This document shows, piece after piece, positions 48,685 through 61,411 of a stretch of DNA of 64,000 bases (within the stretch, counting starts at the first letter, position 1; every line of letters begins with the position of its first letter). The DNA lies in the NCBI RefSeq assembly GCF_947461875.1, contig NC_091509.1, positions 9,610,001 through 9,674,000 on the forward strand, given 5' to 3'. The notes under the pieces were generated by a model, which saw nothing but the letters and a program-made list of their open reading frames with translations, did no database searches and was not told the DNA's origin. Position numbers and translations under genes: made by a program. Source of the DNA: Haliaeetus albicilla. Taxonomy: Eukaryota; Chordata; Aves; Accipitriformes; Accipitridae.

Positions 48685-50853
48685 ATGATCTCCGCTGTCC
48701 TCCTCCTCTGGACCGTGCCCTGTGTGGCAAACCACATCCTCGGGGGCTTTGTCAAGGGAACGCTGCAGGAAGGTCCCCAGCTGGCGTGCAGCCTGCCCGG
48801 ACCCCCCGGGCCACCCGGACCCCCCGGCGCACCCGGGGCTCCAGGGACGGTGGGCAGGATGGGCTTCCCGGGCAAAGATGGCAAGGACGGCAAGGACGGG
48901 GATAAAGGCGAGCACGGCGATGAAGGTAAGAGAAAAGCGCTTCGTAACACAGGGGTAAAATGTAAAAGCAATAGTGCAACAGCCCAGTTAACAGCAACCT
49001 GTCACCCCGAATGGGAGCCCCGGGACAGACGACATCTCATAGGAAACTCTTCTAGAAATTTCCACTCTCCCTCCTCCAACATCTCACAATTGTCAGCTCC
49101 CACCAGGGGGGTTCAGACTCACAGTATTTGCTGATAGCATCTTGCTGTATGCAATTCCTATTGGCTTCATTTTGTTATGAAGTGAGATTTGCCCTGTTCT
49201 GATATATGCTGTCTAGACGAGACAAAGCGGTGGTCTCCGACTCCTGCTTTCAAGCAAAACAGGCGAAAAAATTAAGTACTTGCTCCCTGGAGCGCTCCAG
49301 CTGGGTGACAGGCACTGTTCTGAACATGCTTAATCTAAACCAAAGCAAACAAACTTTCTTTAATCCTGAGATGGGGCTGTCCTTTAGATCCAGCCTTACA
49401 GTCAGCAAGCATCAAGACCAGCTACGGTGAGAAAACAGTGATTTCCCGTTGCCACACTAGAGTGCACTCCTGATTCAGCGTAACACCAGCGTGCCAAAGC
49501 TGCAACTTACTCTCTTCTCCTACCCCCAAACCAGGGAATCTGGAGAACAGGTTTTCAAGCACAGCTGCATTTAAATATGCTACAGCAGGTCAAGAGATGG
49601 GGTATAAATCGCCATGAATTTGTCTTGTATCAGACACTGCTGCAATCAGCACTAATCAGTGGTTTCGGCATCACTGTAACATCCCAACTCGCTTCCCACC
49701 TCAAGGCAGTCCCTGCACCAGGTGTCTTCTGGTTCACGACCAATTCATCCCCCAGCTAGAGTGGGATTTTTACTACACCTTGAATTTATTATTTTTTTTT
49801 AAACAACAGTTTCACATTAAATGTGAAAAAAAATGAGACAAGAGATTAAAAGTACTCCCATCTGCTCAAAGCAAGGTTCCAAAAGCTTCACAAACCTGTC
49901 CCACTCCTGAAAAAAACAAACATTTAAAGCTTGCTCTTGGCTAGCTTTATAATTAATTACTTCTTTTTCTCAAGTGAGCCAGATAATTGAACCAGCCTTT
50001 TGGTCCTTAAAAGGGACAGACTGTCCTGGTCCCAAGTCCCATTGTTATCATGCCAACTACCTACCTGACATAGTTAGTCAGTCCTGACAGATGCCCAGCC
50101 CCAGGTGGTATTTCATCGGGATTCTCACCAGCAATGTTTTTCTCCTAAATGAAAATATACTGCTGCAACAATACAACCCCTTTACACTTGCCGTATCATC
50201 TCTTTCACTGAAAAATTTACAAGGTTATTTGTCTTCTAGGTCCACAAGGCAGAACAGGAAACCCCGGCAAGCCAGGACCAAAGGGGAAAGCAGGAGCTAT
50301 CGGCAAGGCAGGCCCACGAGGGCCCAAGGGTTTAAAGGGTAATCCTGGGAAAAATGGGGCACCGGGAAAGAAAGGGCCCAAAGGGAACAAGGGCGAGACC
50401 GGGATGCCAGGACCCTGCACCTGTAATGCCAACAAAGCCAAATCTGCCTTCTCCGTGGCAGTCTCAAAGAGCTACCCAAGGGAAAGGCTGCCCATCAAAT
50501 TTGACAGGATCCTGATGAACGAGGGAGGACATTACAATGCCTCCAGCGGGAAATTTATATGCAGCATCCCAGGTATTTACTACTTCACTTATGATATCAC
50601 TTTGGCCAACAAACATTTGGCCATTGGCTTGGTCCACAACGGGCAGTACCGGATCAAGACTTTTGATGCCAACACTGGGAATCATGACGTTGCCTCTGGA
50701 TCAACCATCCTTTCTCTGAAGCAGGAGGATGAGGTATGGCTGCAGATCTTTTACTCAGAACAAAATGGGCTCTTTTATGATCCCTATTGGACAGACAGCT
50801 TATTTACTGGCTTCCTGATATATCCTGATCAAGATTATCTCAATGAAATATAG
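48685..50853 (+). CDS. C1QTNF2: Complement C1q tumor necrosis factor-related protein 2 (CTRP2), complete
   Basis: CTRP2 is a secreted adiponectin-paralogue that forms collagen-stalked trimers and higher oligomers; the human protein acts as a metabolic hormone. Two coding exons (48685-48925 and 50240-50853) join in phase 1 through GAAG|GTAAG and TTCTAG|G to give 855 nt, 284 aa (human 285). The order is a hydrophobic signal peptide (about residues 1-15, MISAVLLLWTVPCVA) and a short N-terminal segment with Cys35. Then comes a collagen stalk of 34 uninterrupted Gly-X-Y triplets (residues 39-140), in which the last triplet ends in Cys. A CTCN linker and a C1q/TNF-like globular head (about 149-284) follow. 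The head contains SAFSVAVSKSYPRERLPIKF, GGHYNASSGKF with an N-glycosylation sequon NAS, PGIYYFTYDITLANK, and DEVWLQIFYSEQNG. The head is nearly identical to human and the N-terminus is freer. Identity is secure. Confidence 0.97.
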
Positions 50854-52830
50854 GATGACAAACTAGCCTATGGGAAAAAATAGGAAATGCATGAGACCTC
50901 AGTCCAGCAAAGTGTAGCCTGTACATGGACATGTGTGGGATTATCATATGATTCCACATTTTTGGCGCTAACAGCCTGTATTGGCTATTTAGATATCTAC
51001 TTGATGTCACCAACTAGTCCACAGGGTACCAGGACCAGCAGGACTCACCTTTAAGCAGCCTCATGAATCTCTAAATCTCAAAGCCACCCATTATGTTTTC
51101 CCTGGTGATTCCAACATGCCATGGACACGTAACTCAAATACTGGTGCAGAATGCTTTGATTATTATATTATTATTCTAAAGCTTGGAAACCAACAACCAT
51201 TGCCTGAAAGCTGGGCTCAGAAGTGCCACTGATGCTGGAGATGGTATCACTGCGTCTCCTCCCTCTACACCCCATAATAATAATAATCCTTGTTAATATA
51301 GAGTTACACTTTACCAGCTACTTAAGAGTCAGAAAGCTGTCAGCTAAAGTTATAAAAGTAGCTCTCAGCCTCATCAAAGCAGCACTAATAAGCAAAGGCA
51401 TCTGGTCTAAATAGGAAATGACACAAAAGAGAGATCTCACTTCAAAGGTTAAAGGTAAGACTCCTCGTAAGACACAAGCTGTTGCACTGAGCACCACTGG
51501 CATTTCTCAGATTTCAGCCTCGATATACCAGCACTGGAGTCCTGCATCTGGTTTCAGACAAGCGTTGGTAACGACCAGAGCCTAAACTGGACTGTGCAAG
51601 CCAAATACCTGTCGGCCTCCAAGCCATGGTGGAGGATGAACTTTACAGATAAGACTCAACTGTCAAAGACAGCATAAACCTTCACTCCAGAAACAGATTC
51701 ATTAATAACCCCCTTCCGTCATCCCTGGCAGCTTTTGCTGGAAGAAGATAGAATCATAGAATCATTTAGGTTGGAAAAGACCTTTAAGATCATTGAGTCC
51801 AACCATCAACCATGCCCCCTAAACCATGTCCTGAAGTGCCTTGTCTACACACTTTTTTAATACCTCCAGGGATGGCGACTCAACCACTTCCCTGGGCAGC
51901 CTGTTCCAATGCCTGACAACCCTTTCAGTAAAGAAATTTTTCCCAATGTCCAATCTAAACCTCCCTTGCCACAACTTGAGGCCATTTCCTCTCGTCCTAT
52001 CTCCAGCCACCCGACAGAAGAGACCAGCACCCACCTCACTACAACCTCCTTTCAGGTGGTTGTAGAGAGTGATAAGGTCTCCCCTCAGCCTCCTTTTCTC
52101 CAGGCTAAACAGCCCCAGCTCCCTCAGCTGCTCCTCATAAGACTTGTGCTCCAGGCCCCTCACCAGCTTATACTTCTGCTGCTGCTGAGATCCTCCTCAA
52201 GGGCTTAATGCTACAGCTAGACTACAGCTTAACTGCTGCTTTGCTTTTTTGATGTTGTATGTCAAATATTACAGATGCTCCAAAATCAGTGTTTTGGTTC
52301 TGAACTGTATGGAAAAAAACCCAGAAAACTCAAAAGCTGAACTTCTGCTCAGCTGAGCTTTTTGCTTTTGCTAAGCAGAGCTTAGCAATTTTTTTTTTTC
52401 CTCCTCTGTATCAGCTAATACAGGGACATGCTCCAAAATGGTTTGCTATTACCAGAGCAAAGAGTTCTCCTGCTATAAAGCCTCTCAGTCCAGCTACCTT
52501 GCCCGGGGTGTCCAATGCTCCTGTAACACAGAGGTCTCTGTCTCAGGAGCCAGATGGAAGGAGTCTCTCCCTTGCTGTCAGATACATCTTATTGGTTTCC
52601 AGTCATATTTCTCATCTCCTTTATCACTTGGTGAAAACTCTCATGAACTTCCAGCTCCTCTAATCCTCATATTTAGGCATTGAAGGGATATCCCACAAGA
52701 ACAAAGTTGTGGGGGTTTTTTCCAATCTTACTTTTACGAGTCAAAAATATTTGTGTGATTTTCGTGAACTGCAGTAATTGTGTTGTATCTTACAAAAACC
52801 TTTTCAAATACATTTAATAAAATAAAGCTG
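50854..52830 (+). other. C1QTNF2: C1QTNF2 3' UTR / downstream flank
   Basis: No AATAAA or ATTAAA is obvious until overlapping AATAAA signals at 52,816-52,826, about 2 kb past the stop codon. If these are used, the 3' UTR includes an antisense CR1 fragment at 51,749-52,203. Earlier cleavage at a variant signal is possible. Confidence 0.45.
51749..52203 (-). mobile_element. CR1 LINE, 5'-truncated 3' end
   Basis: The left end is TAGAATCATAGAATCATTTAGG. This is the reverse complement of the 8-bp-repeat tail that closes CR1 elements. Read on the minus strand, the element keeps an open frame of 114 codons with the CR1 ORF2 C-terminal motifs RGDLITLYNHLKGG, FRLDIGKNFFTERVV and HWNRLPREVVESPSL. It then ends in the CR1 3' UTR. 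It is 5'-truncated as most CR1 copies are, and well preserved, so probably younger than the copy in the SLU7 intron. Confidence 0.93.
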
Positions 52831-55800
52831 AACAAAAGTACTGCTAGTACATCAAGAATAGTCTTAATATTTATAAAAGTGATTTCCTGGAAGGCATTTC
52901 AAAACTGTATTACAGATTCCACAGACATTGTTGGATTTAGTGATGGATTTTGTAGGGCTGGTGCAACAGGAGTATTTCTCCCCTCCCAGCCCAGCAAGTT
53001 GGGGAATGCACAGAATTTTCTGCTCTCTGTGCAAGAAAACCTGCAAGGTAGAAGAATAGGATCTGTCCATTCCCCCAAAGCTGCTCACCCAGATGGCAGG
53101 TGTCCTTTCCCTGACAGTGGTTGCTCAGATAATATATTTTGTTCCAAATCTCTCTCATTCAGGGTGTGCTGTGGTGCATTTGCAGGCGGCTTCTCAAGGG
53201 CAGCAGCGGTTCGAGCATTGCATTTCCAGATCAGTCCCACCCAGACAGCCCAGGAGCCCAGCGGGGGCAATAACTGCTTTTTGGCTGGCCCAAGTTGCGC
53301 GCGGGTCGCTACCGACGCAGGTCCGCCAGCAACTGTACGTGTCAGGGGCAGCGCAAGGGAGGCGGTGGGACACATGGGAGGGTGTTGCGTCTCCACACCA
53401 CCACCCAGCTGTGCTGCACCCAAAAGGGAAATTACATAGTACAGCTTTAATTAATCCAGTAGCGCTCACAGCCCACTGCTGCCAGAAGACAGAGACCTGG
53501 CTGCCCTCCTCAGTTCTTTCCCCTTGATTTAATGCATTACCCATCCCCAAAAGTGGGTATTTTGGGGGTGTTCTTTTTTTATTGTTTGGGTTTTATTTGT
53601 ACTCGGGTTAGTTCTCCAATGATTTTACGAGCAGAACCCACTTGGCACCAGGCAGGTACCAGAGCTGGGAGGGGATGGGAGAGCATCACAGGGAATAAGC
53701 CTGAGAAGAGGAGGGTGGAGGGGAAGCAGCAGTGAGGAATTAGATCAGCTCAATCTTCCCTTGTTATCTCCAGGGAAGGCCCCAGCAGGCAGCATTTCCT
53801 CCCACTGTCAGCCCTCTCAGGGGCACACGAGCTGGTTTCCCCAGATGAGAAGCAAGGGAAGTTTTTAACTGTCTGGCAAAGCGTCCTTTTTATTCTAGCG
53901 AAAAGGAAAACCTGCAAACAAGTCTTTAAAGTCTGGAATATCAAAATGCAAATTATAAAGAGAACCACCGACCCCGCTGAGCGCTCAGTGCGATAGCGCT
54001 TGCTCTCAGTTTGGGGCTAGCCGGTCCTTCCCGCAGGAGCAGCACAGGACCGCTGGCTCCAGCCTGTTCCCATCCTCCCTCGGGACCTGCCCCAGCAGGT
54101 CACGGTGCCGGCCTCTGCGCCGCGCAGCTCAGACCCCACCTCGGGCATCTGCTGCCATCCAGGACTCCGAGCAATGGAAAACCTAAACTAATAAAATGTA
54201 GCAGGCAAGAGGGAGAGGAACAGCTTCTCCAGATTGTTTAGCCTCCCATTGGGCTGAAGTAATTTAAAGATGCCACGTATCGTAAGTATTTCTGTGAAAG
54301 AGGCATGAGCACTTGAAGTGATACATGTGGGTTCCTCTTGCACAGGTTCCTCTGAAAATGATGAATTTCCTCTTATGAGGCCTTAAGAGCAACTTGCATG
54401 CTGAACAAAATGTCTCCACTCAGTCTAATCTTGCTCATCTCAAGCAGCTGTGGGCTCCCCTCCTCCAGCCTCACTCAGGAGAAGAGGGAGGGAAGGGCAG
54501 CTGGCAAGGTACAAGTGTGTCTGGGTCACTACAGGGCCAATCACTGAAGTATTAAAAGGGGGTAAGAACCCCCCACAAAACTCAAAATGACTGGCTCAGG
54601 CTTCAGAGGATTTTAAAAATAACACATTCCGGCTTGCTTCTGCATCTTCAGGCTGCATTTTGGTTTGTGCTGCCATTGTCCTCCAGCCAAGCAGTTATTT
54701 ACTTTGTTTTTAAACTGAAACTGAGATTTACATAAAGTCTCTTTGTTCCAGAAGCACAACGTTTCTGGAAAACCACCAAATAAAGAGCTCTGGTTTTCAC
54801 AGCCAAGCTCTCTCAAGAGACCATCACTCCCACGCAGGCTGCTCGCCCCAGCCCAGGCAGCTGCCCGCACCTCCGGCACGGTGGGAGAAGAGCTGGGAAC
54901 GGTGGTAGCTGGGCGAGCACACGGGCAGATGCCATCAAGAAGGAAAGAGGAATGTCCTGGCTGAACAGGATTCCATCCATATCTGCCACCCTCGCACAAG
55001 ACCTGTTATGCCACAGCATCCTTCACGGCAAGTGTCAGAACTGCCCTTTGCACCACATTTGGGCACAAGCGAATCCCTCCAGCACATCCAGTGTGCCAGG
55101 GCAGGGAGGCAAGGCAAGGCAGGAGCACCCACCTTCAGTGTTCAGTCAGCAACAGAGAAAAGGCTCAGTGGGCTCAGCTTGTGGCTCATTAAAGACCAGC
55201 ACGGACCTGGCTGTGAACACATGTACCTGCCCGGGTCCCCTACAAGGCAGAGGAAGGTTTCTCTGCCAGAGGAGCTTGTCTCCACTCCCACGCAGCCTTC
55301 TCCCTCCCACATCCACCCCCAATGCTACACAGCAGCGCACTTCCAGCTCAGGCAAAGCTGTGATTTCACACTCCCTGAGCACTCTGCACAAATATCAGCA
55401 GGGTGGGAAGCACTCAGCACTGGATGAGCCCAAGGACAACTCTTCCGGCCTGCTGCAGCTTCCGACCTCTTAACTCAGCCTCCCAAAGCCTAGGGCTGAT
55501 CTACACAAAAGGATCTCAAAGTTGGCTTTTTCTGTTTGTTTTTCATTTTTGTTTTGTTTTATTTTAAAACCACACATTTCAATGCTAACAATAAAAAGAA
55601 AAAATAAACATCAAAAAATATTTTCACTCTAGAAAATTAACATTAACTGTGGACTCAATGTACACAGGCTGTCTGGAAAGTAAGGATGCGATGTCGCAGC
55701 TGGAAATAAAGGGAAGGCAGCACCTCCCCCGTGCAGCCCATGAGCCCAACGCAGCCCTGAGCGCCTGGCGCTGCTGAGCTTCAGCACTCACCCAAGCAGA

Positions 55801-55951
55801 CCAGCACCTTCAAGTCTTGATCGCATCTTCCTTCCGGGGGACTAAGGAGAATCCAGGTGCATTTACCAGTCACCCTGGTTTGCCCTGCTTCCCAGGTGAG
55901 CCTGCCCTCAGTTACACCAGTTAACACCCAACAGTCAGCACCCCAATGCTT

Positions 55952-55999
55952 AAAAAAAAAAAAAAAAAAAAAGGGTGGGGGCAAGTCTTTTTTTTTTTT
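55952..55999. repeat. Facing homopolymers, A21 then T12
   Basis: Twenty-one A residues (55,952-55,972) are followed by a 15-base G-rich spacer and then 12 T residues (55,988-55,999). This makes a simple inverted repeat that could fold into a hairpin. It may be a low-complexity accident or an assembly-sensitive locus. Confidence 0.7.
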
Positions 56000-58900
56000 C
56001 CTCCTCTTCCAGGTTTTGTCAACAGTGCCTCACCAAGCAGCACCATGTCCCTGAAGACTGTGTCATGGCAGGCCCACGATAACATTACACAGCCCTGGGG
56101 GCCGCACGGCTGCTGGCAGCTCTCTGCGCCGTCCCTGCTCTCCTGCCTCCTGGCAGCCACGGCCCCGCTCGCGGCCCCTTCCCGCTGCCAAGGGCCATTT
56201 CTGCACTTGAAACAAGCCAGGTCTGACAGTAGCAACTGCAGAGTTACACCGGGACAGCACAAGTCCGTGACCCGCAGCTCCCCGTGCCCCACTCCAGCGC
56301 TGCTGTGACCACCGTAATGGCCCCGTCATTCCTCCCTGCGCTTTTCAGCGACTGCGTGCAGGAGAGGCCATGTCCCCCGAGTGCTTGACAGGCAGGTCGA
56401 GAAGTGACAGACCTCTACAAGGAAGGGTATGTTCACAGAGTTTCTAATTTCCACATAAACCACTGGCTGAGAGGAGGAACAAGAAAATGAGTGCTCAGAC
56501 CAGGAAGGAGCAGGCACGAGGGGATGGTGTGCTTGAAGGGGAAATTTGGGGGGGCTGGCTTGTGCATCATGCCTGTTCTCAGGCACAAAGCTCGGATATT
56601 TCAGGCTGCTGGGCAGCAACAGGCCCATGAGCCTCCCCTGGGGGCTCTCAGTGCCCCGAGGTAAGGCACGAGCATCCCAGTTCAACCCACTGAGCATCAG
56701 CAGAGAGCTAGGAACTGCAACCATTTAAAAGCCTTTGAGCAGAACAGCCTTTTCAAGCTACACAGAAGCACAGCAGTGTTTTCCTTAAACCCTAGAACAC
56801 TATCTGTAATATTGTTCTTTCCTTGCGCTGTCACAGGCTTAGTCTGGCACGGATACACACCCAACAGCAGCTTGCTGGGGGTAAAGCCCTTCATACCAGC
56901 CAGCCAGGCTTAATAATTACAGCTCCTAAGAACAGTCCTAATGCTGTGACACTGTCCTTAAAAAAAGCCAAGAAGTCATTCATAGCTTGCTTCTACCAAC
57001 AGCAGAGGAAAGCAGGTTGCAGCTCTCCAAACCCATGAACCCCACAGGGAAAGGTGCAGCCTTCTGCAAAGGCACAGAGCTCCCATGCTTCTGACCAGCT
57101 TGCTAATGGTTCTGTGTTAAACCTGATCTAGCTAAGCCAGTAAAGCGAGGGTACAGCTCCACACAGCTTACAGGATCTTCCCCTGTGCGTTTTTTTGCTG
57201 GATCAGGCTCTCGCTGCCCAGCCCCTTCAGTGCTGGCTCTCGGAGGGCACAGGACAAGCCAGATTTGGGCACAATTCCACAAATCATATCATCCCAGTTT
57301 ACCACTGCTGAAGGAAGAGGCCCCGCTTACCTCTTGCTGCTCAGGGCTGCACCTCCTTGCTTTGTACTGGCTTCAGGTCCCTCTGTAAACCAATGTCACT
57401 CTCTAAAACGGCAGAAAACTAACGCAGTAGAAAAACTAGGTTCAGTATGGTAGATCAGATAACAAAAATGCATGAAAAGTGGCAGAGGAACCACAGAGGC
57501 AGGGCAGTGGAAGGTGTGGACAGACACAGAACCAGAGTCGATAAAGCTCTTCCTCCTCATCAACAGGAAAGCATTACACTATGTAAAAGTACTCAAATGG
57601 GCTTAAATTAGGGCTCAGCTCTTGCTGAGCTAATCTAGCTTTGGGATCCTGGTGAAATGGAAGGCACCTGGGTAGCAACAGGTTGGGCTGCTCACCTGGG
57701 GGAGGAGAAGCCCTGGGGGAGGTGTTGGGCCTTGTGTAGGTACGAGGTGGTCCCTGTTTGAACTGGCATCCTTGCTGGGTGTGAGGGAAGCTCCTCTTCA
57801 CCTCCAGTAGCAGGTGAGGTTGTGAGGGGCAGAGGGGCGAACAAGAGGCTTTTTGATGTCTTCCTGACCCACACAGCCTCCCTGGCAGGAGCACAGGCAC
57901 GAGCAGGTGCTGGTGCTGCCTGTGTTATAGCTGAGACTTGGCTAAAAAGCCCATTTTTTTCCACCCAAGCTCAACCAAAAGCAGCCCAGCTCCTTGCTGA
58001 CACAGGTACAGCCTCTCCCTGCCCTTGGTGCTGTCTCTTTACCAGAGTTTCCACCGCATTGCTTCCCCAGCTGAGCCCCTGCCTCCTCCGAGCCCTTCGT
58101 GCTGGCAGGTAAGATACAGGTTGCCTGAGCCAATTTTTGGTCACTTTGTGGTTTGCGTCTTCAGCTATCTTCAGATAGCTTGTTGCCTAAAAGCAATGTT
58201 ATTGACCCAGCACTCAGAATGGTAGCACTAGTGGTAAAGATGTTAACTTGCTTAGTTAAACTGATTTTTTAAGGGGAAAAAAAACCCCCTCAACATTAAC
58301 CATTTCATTTACTTACAAACTCACCATGTATCACTGAAGTTTTACTAACTCTGCATCTGTGCCTTACCTAACCATGACTTGCTAATGGTGAAAGAGTAAC
58401 ATAAAAATTCTCAAAGTTAATATAAACCCTATGCAAACCTACTTTGGGAATTTATATGGGATTTTATGTTTACCTCTCTTGGTCTGTTTTTTAAAACACT
58501 TGAAAATTAAATCAACGCAGTTCTGTTGTGGCTAAAGCCTGTATTTTAACCCAAACTTTACCCATTATATCAGAACCTGATGAAGATTTGAATGATCCCA
58601 TTTGGATGGAAAAAGAGACACTGCAGCTGCAGTCAATTTTTACAATATCAATGTGTTAATGATAATGTCTGTATGTTGTTCACTTGACTATCAGATGGAA
58701 GAGTACTGGATTCCGTGTTTTATGTACATGGCCTTGCTGGCACTCCCTCCTTCAAAAGAAAGCAATTCCAAGGTTCAAGGCTATGTCTGAGCTCTTATCA
58801 AATCCAGAACTACTGCGCTCTCTGATTTGTTACTGTGAATATTTTATAATATCAAAGACACTGTTGGTTGGGGTTTTGGTTTTTTAAATCAACAGGGCAG

Positions 58901-59880
58901 TCTATTTGAGCCTTGCTAACAGCTGTGCTACAGAAAGGAGAACCTTATTCATTATTTCTTTCCATTTTTAATATCAATGCAGTTACTGAAGGAAACTTTT
59001 GGTGCATCACACTTAATTTATTTTCAGATGGAACAAGTGAAACACATGGACCATATTCTGGAAAAATAAAATCTTTTGGCTGCAAAATTAAAACCAACGT
59101 TATATGGAACAGTTTTCTATTTCACATGGAATCTCAAGATTTTTAAAAATAATTCAGATTTAGAAAATACAAGAGTTTTAAATCAGTAGATGCTACGGAC
59201 GTGAGTTTCTGAAAATCCATACCATGTTCATATCATTGAAACTTTATTTCAAAGAACTGATACTCTTTCTTTCAAATAATACCATTGGTTTGATTTGCAC
59301 TGCAAAAAAATATTGAGAATTATATTGATATAATACATGCATATAAAAACTGTTATGGCAAATTAATATATCATTGTATGAACTGCAAACAGACTGCATT
59401 GTAAAGAAATGCTCCGGCTGTTATTCAACAAAATAGTTAAGCATGTGCTCAGTTTTAAGCAAAAAGAGAAGATATTTTTTTCTTTGCCTTAAATTTAAGG
59501 GACCTAAGTACTTCAAGGGATACCGGGATGTACTTAAAAGAAAACAGGGGAAAATTATTTCTGATGGACACTTGGTGGCAGCTTTTATCTGTAGGCTTAA
59601 TAGCTGTTGACACTTAACTTCACTGCTTCTCTTTTATAGCAGGGGACAAGCTAGCAAACACAGACTATAAACAACTGGGGTATGTTTTCCCCAGAAGATT
59701 TGGTCAACAACTTTCTTTGATCACAAAAATATTTTCCCAGGAATGCTAAAATCAAAATATTTATTATGACAGAAGCAGGCAGATTTTTGTTGTTCCTTTC
59801 CTTTTAAGAAACCAACCGAGGAACAAACGTTTTTGTGAGGTTCTTTTTGCAAATTTGAGTGCAGAATGATGGGCAATTAT

Positions 59881-59935
59881 TTAAAAAAAAAAAAAAAAAC
59901 CAAAAAAAACCCAAACCAAACCCAAACACCCTAAT
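59881..59935. repeat. A-rich low-complexity tract
   Basis: A run of about 18 A residues is followed by CCAAA/CCCAAA-type units. It is a simple sequence tract with no other signal. Confidence 0.7.
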
Positions 59936-61002
59936 TCTAAAAATGACATTTAGTTCTTTAAATGGGAAAGCCATTGCTAGGACTGGTAAACTTCCTTATG
60001 AAAATTCGTCATCTTTAACGGCTCAACAGTGCGATTTGGGTATGAAACAGGTTGTGTGGTGATTTTTGTTTTTTGGCTCCTGGAATTGTTGAAGCAGAGT
60101 GCTGAGAGACACTGGTTGAAAGATTTCAGTTCTATATGCTGAAATATCCACTGGACTATAAACGTGGCCCTCAAAGGCCTGGGAATAAAGCTACGTGGTG
60201 CCTGACGGTTTCGTGGGCTCTTTGGGCATAAAACTTGGAAAGGATGAGGGTCCTTGGGTTCCCAGGGCACAGCAGTGACCGATAACCTGCCTAACGCTTC
60301 AAGACGGGGTGAGCTCCGGCGTCAAACCGCGAATCGCCGAGCTGTGTGGCAGCACATCAGGGTCCCGCTATAGCTGGCGCTGTGCACTGCTGCGTAATAA
60401 GGATGGGACCTGTCCCGAAGGCGTGAGATCCGGGTTATGCCTGCAGTACGGAGAACGGGGGGCAGCGTGTACTCCGGCAGAGGACAGAGCTGCCTCCTGG
60501 CACTGTGAGCGGGAAACCTTGACGCGTGGCCCGAAAGGCAGCTGTGCTCCTGCCAAACCTCACGCTCGGACCTAGGCGAGCGCTTCTATCTGCAGGTTTC
60601 TGGCAGCTTTAGATAAGGCATCCTGTACTGGGAACCCTAAACCGAGGAAAAAGTCAATCTCCTCTGTTAATCCTGAGGGTATTTATCGGGCATTCGGCGC
60701 CTTCGTTCCGGGGAGAAGCCTGGCGTTCCGCTTCCTCCGGCGCTTTTCCCTGCGCTCCCCTCCCCGGCCCAGCTAGGAAGACAACCTAAGGCCGCAGACC
60801 CCGGCCAGGCTGTTGCTGTTTTGCCCTCGCGCCCCCCGGCCGGGGCTCCCCCCGTCCTCCGGCGGGGGCCGCGCACAGGTGCTGCCGGCCGGGGGGGGGG
60901 CTCAGGGGCACGGAGGACCTGCCCCTGCCCTGGGGCAGGCAGCTGTTAATTAGCGCTAGTCAACCTAAGAGGGGGGCGGCAGCACCCCTTTCCCGCCCCT
61001 GT

Positions 61003-61023
61003 CCTCCTCCTCCTCCTCCTCCC
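61003..61023. repeat. CTC trinucleotide repeat in the CCNJL island
   Basis: About seven consecutive CTC units lie upstream of the first CCNJL coding exon, in a probable promoter or 5' UTR position. Confidence 0.75.
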
Positions 61024-61348
61024 GCCGGCGGCGGGTCGGGGCCGCGGGCAGCGCTCCCGCCGGCACAAAGCGCCGAGCCCTGGCGATGGCTCCCGGCCCC
61101 GGCCCCGCGTGGGCGGCGGGCGCCCGCTGAGGGGCTGCTGGGGGCCGGCGGGGCCCGCGGGTCTGCGCGGGGGTCGGCGGATGGGCGCCTTCCGCGGCTC
61201 CCGGCCCTGACCGCGGGGGCGGGCCGCGGCCGGGGCCGGCGGAAACAGCCGCGGGGCTTCTTCGGGCCGCTGGTCCGGTTGGTTCTCCCTCCCGGCAGGG
61301 CGGCCCCGTGTCTCGTCCCGGAGCTCCGGCTGGATGGGAAGGAAAAGG

Positions 61349-61411
61349 ATGGAGGAGCAGTGGTGGAAGGGGGAGCTGGCGGCGGACATCCATCGGACCC
61401 TGCGGACGAAG
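61349..61411 (+). CDS. CCNJL: Cyclin-J-like protein, first coding exon (partial gene)
   Basis: The 21 codons encode MEEQWWKGELAADIH followed by RTLRTK. This matches the N-terminus of cyclin J-like and cyclin J proteins (human CCNJL begins MDEPWWEGRVASDVH). The exon ends at AAG|GTCGGG in phase 0, exactly where the next human residues (ELKLP) begin a new exon. An in-frame ATG 15 bases earlier (61,334) would add MGRKR. I prefer 61,349 because it gives the family's short acidic start. Synteny next to C1QTNF2 favours CCNJL over CCNJ. The cyclin box and the rest of the gene are beyond the right edge, and no ELKLP-type exon appears before 64,000. CCNJL is an atypical cyclin of poorly known partner. 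Confidence 0.85.

Larger units (their letters stand above)
52831..60690. other. Intergenic region between C1QTNF2 and CCNJL
   Basis: No coding exon was recognised. Several open frames exist in the GC-richer parts, but none has family resemblance. A long A-run and T-run face each other at 55,952-55,999. An A-rich tract lies at about 59,881-59,935. The right third (58.2-60 kb) is AT-rich. Confidence 0.5.

Noticed and set aside
52780..53439. Open frame of 219 codons after C1QTNF2
   Set aside because: It has no recognisable motif, no splice support, and a sequence typical of chance translation. It starts near polyadenylation signals.
59568..59581. CTCF-like ACACTTGGTGGCAG
   Set aside because: It has two mismatches to the core, including the central A, and is too weak to call.
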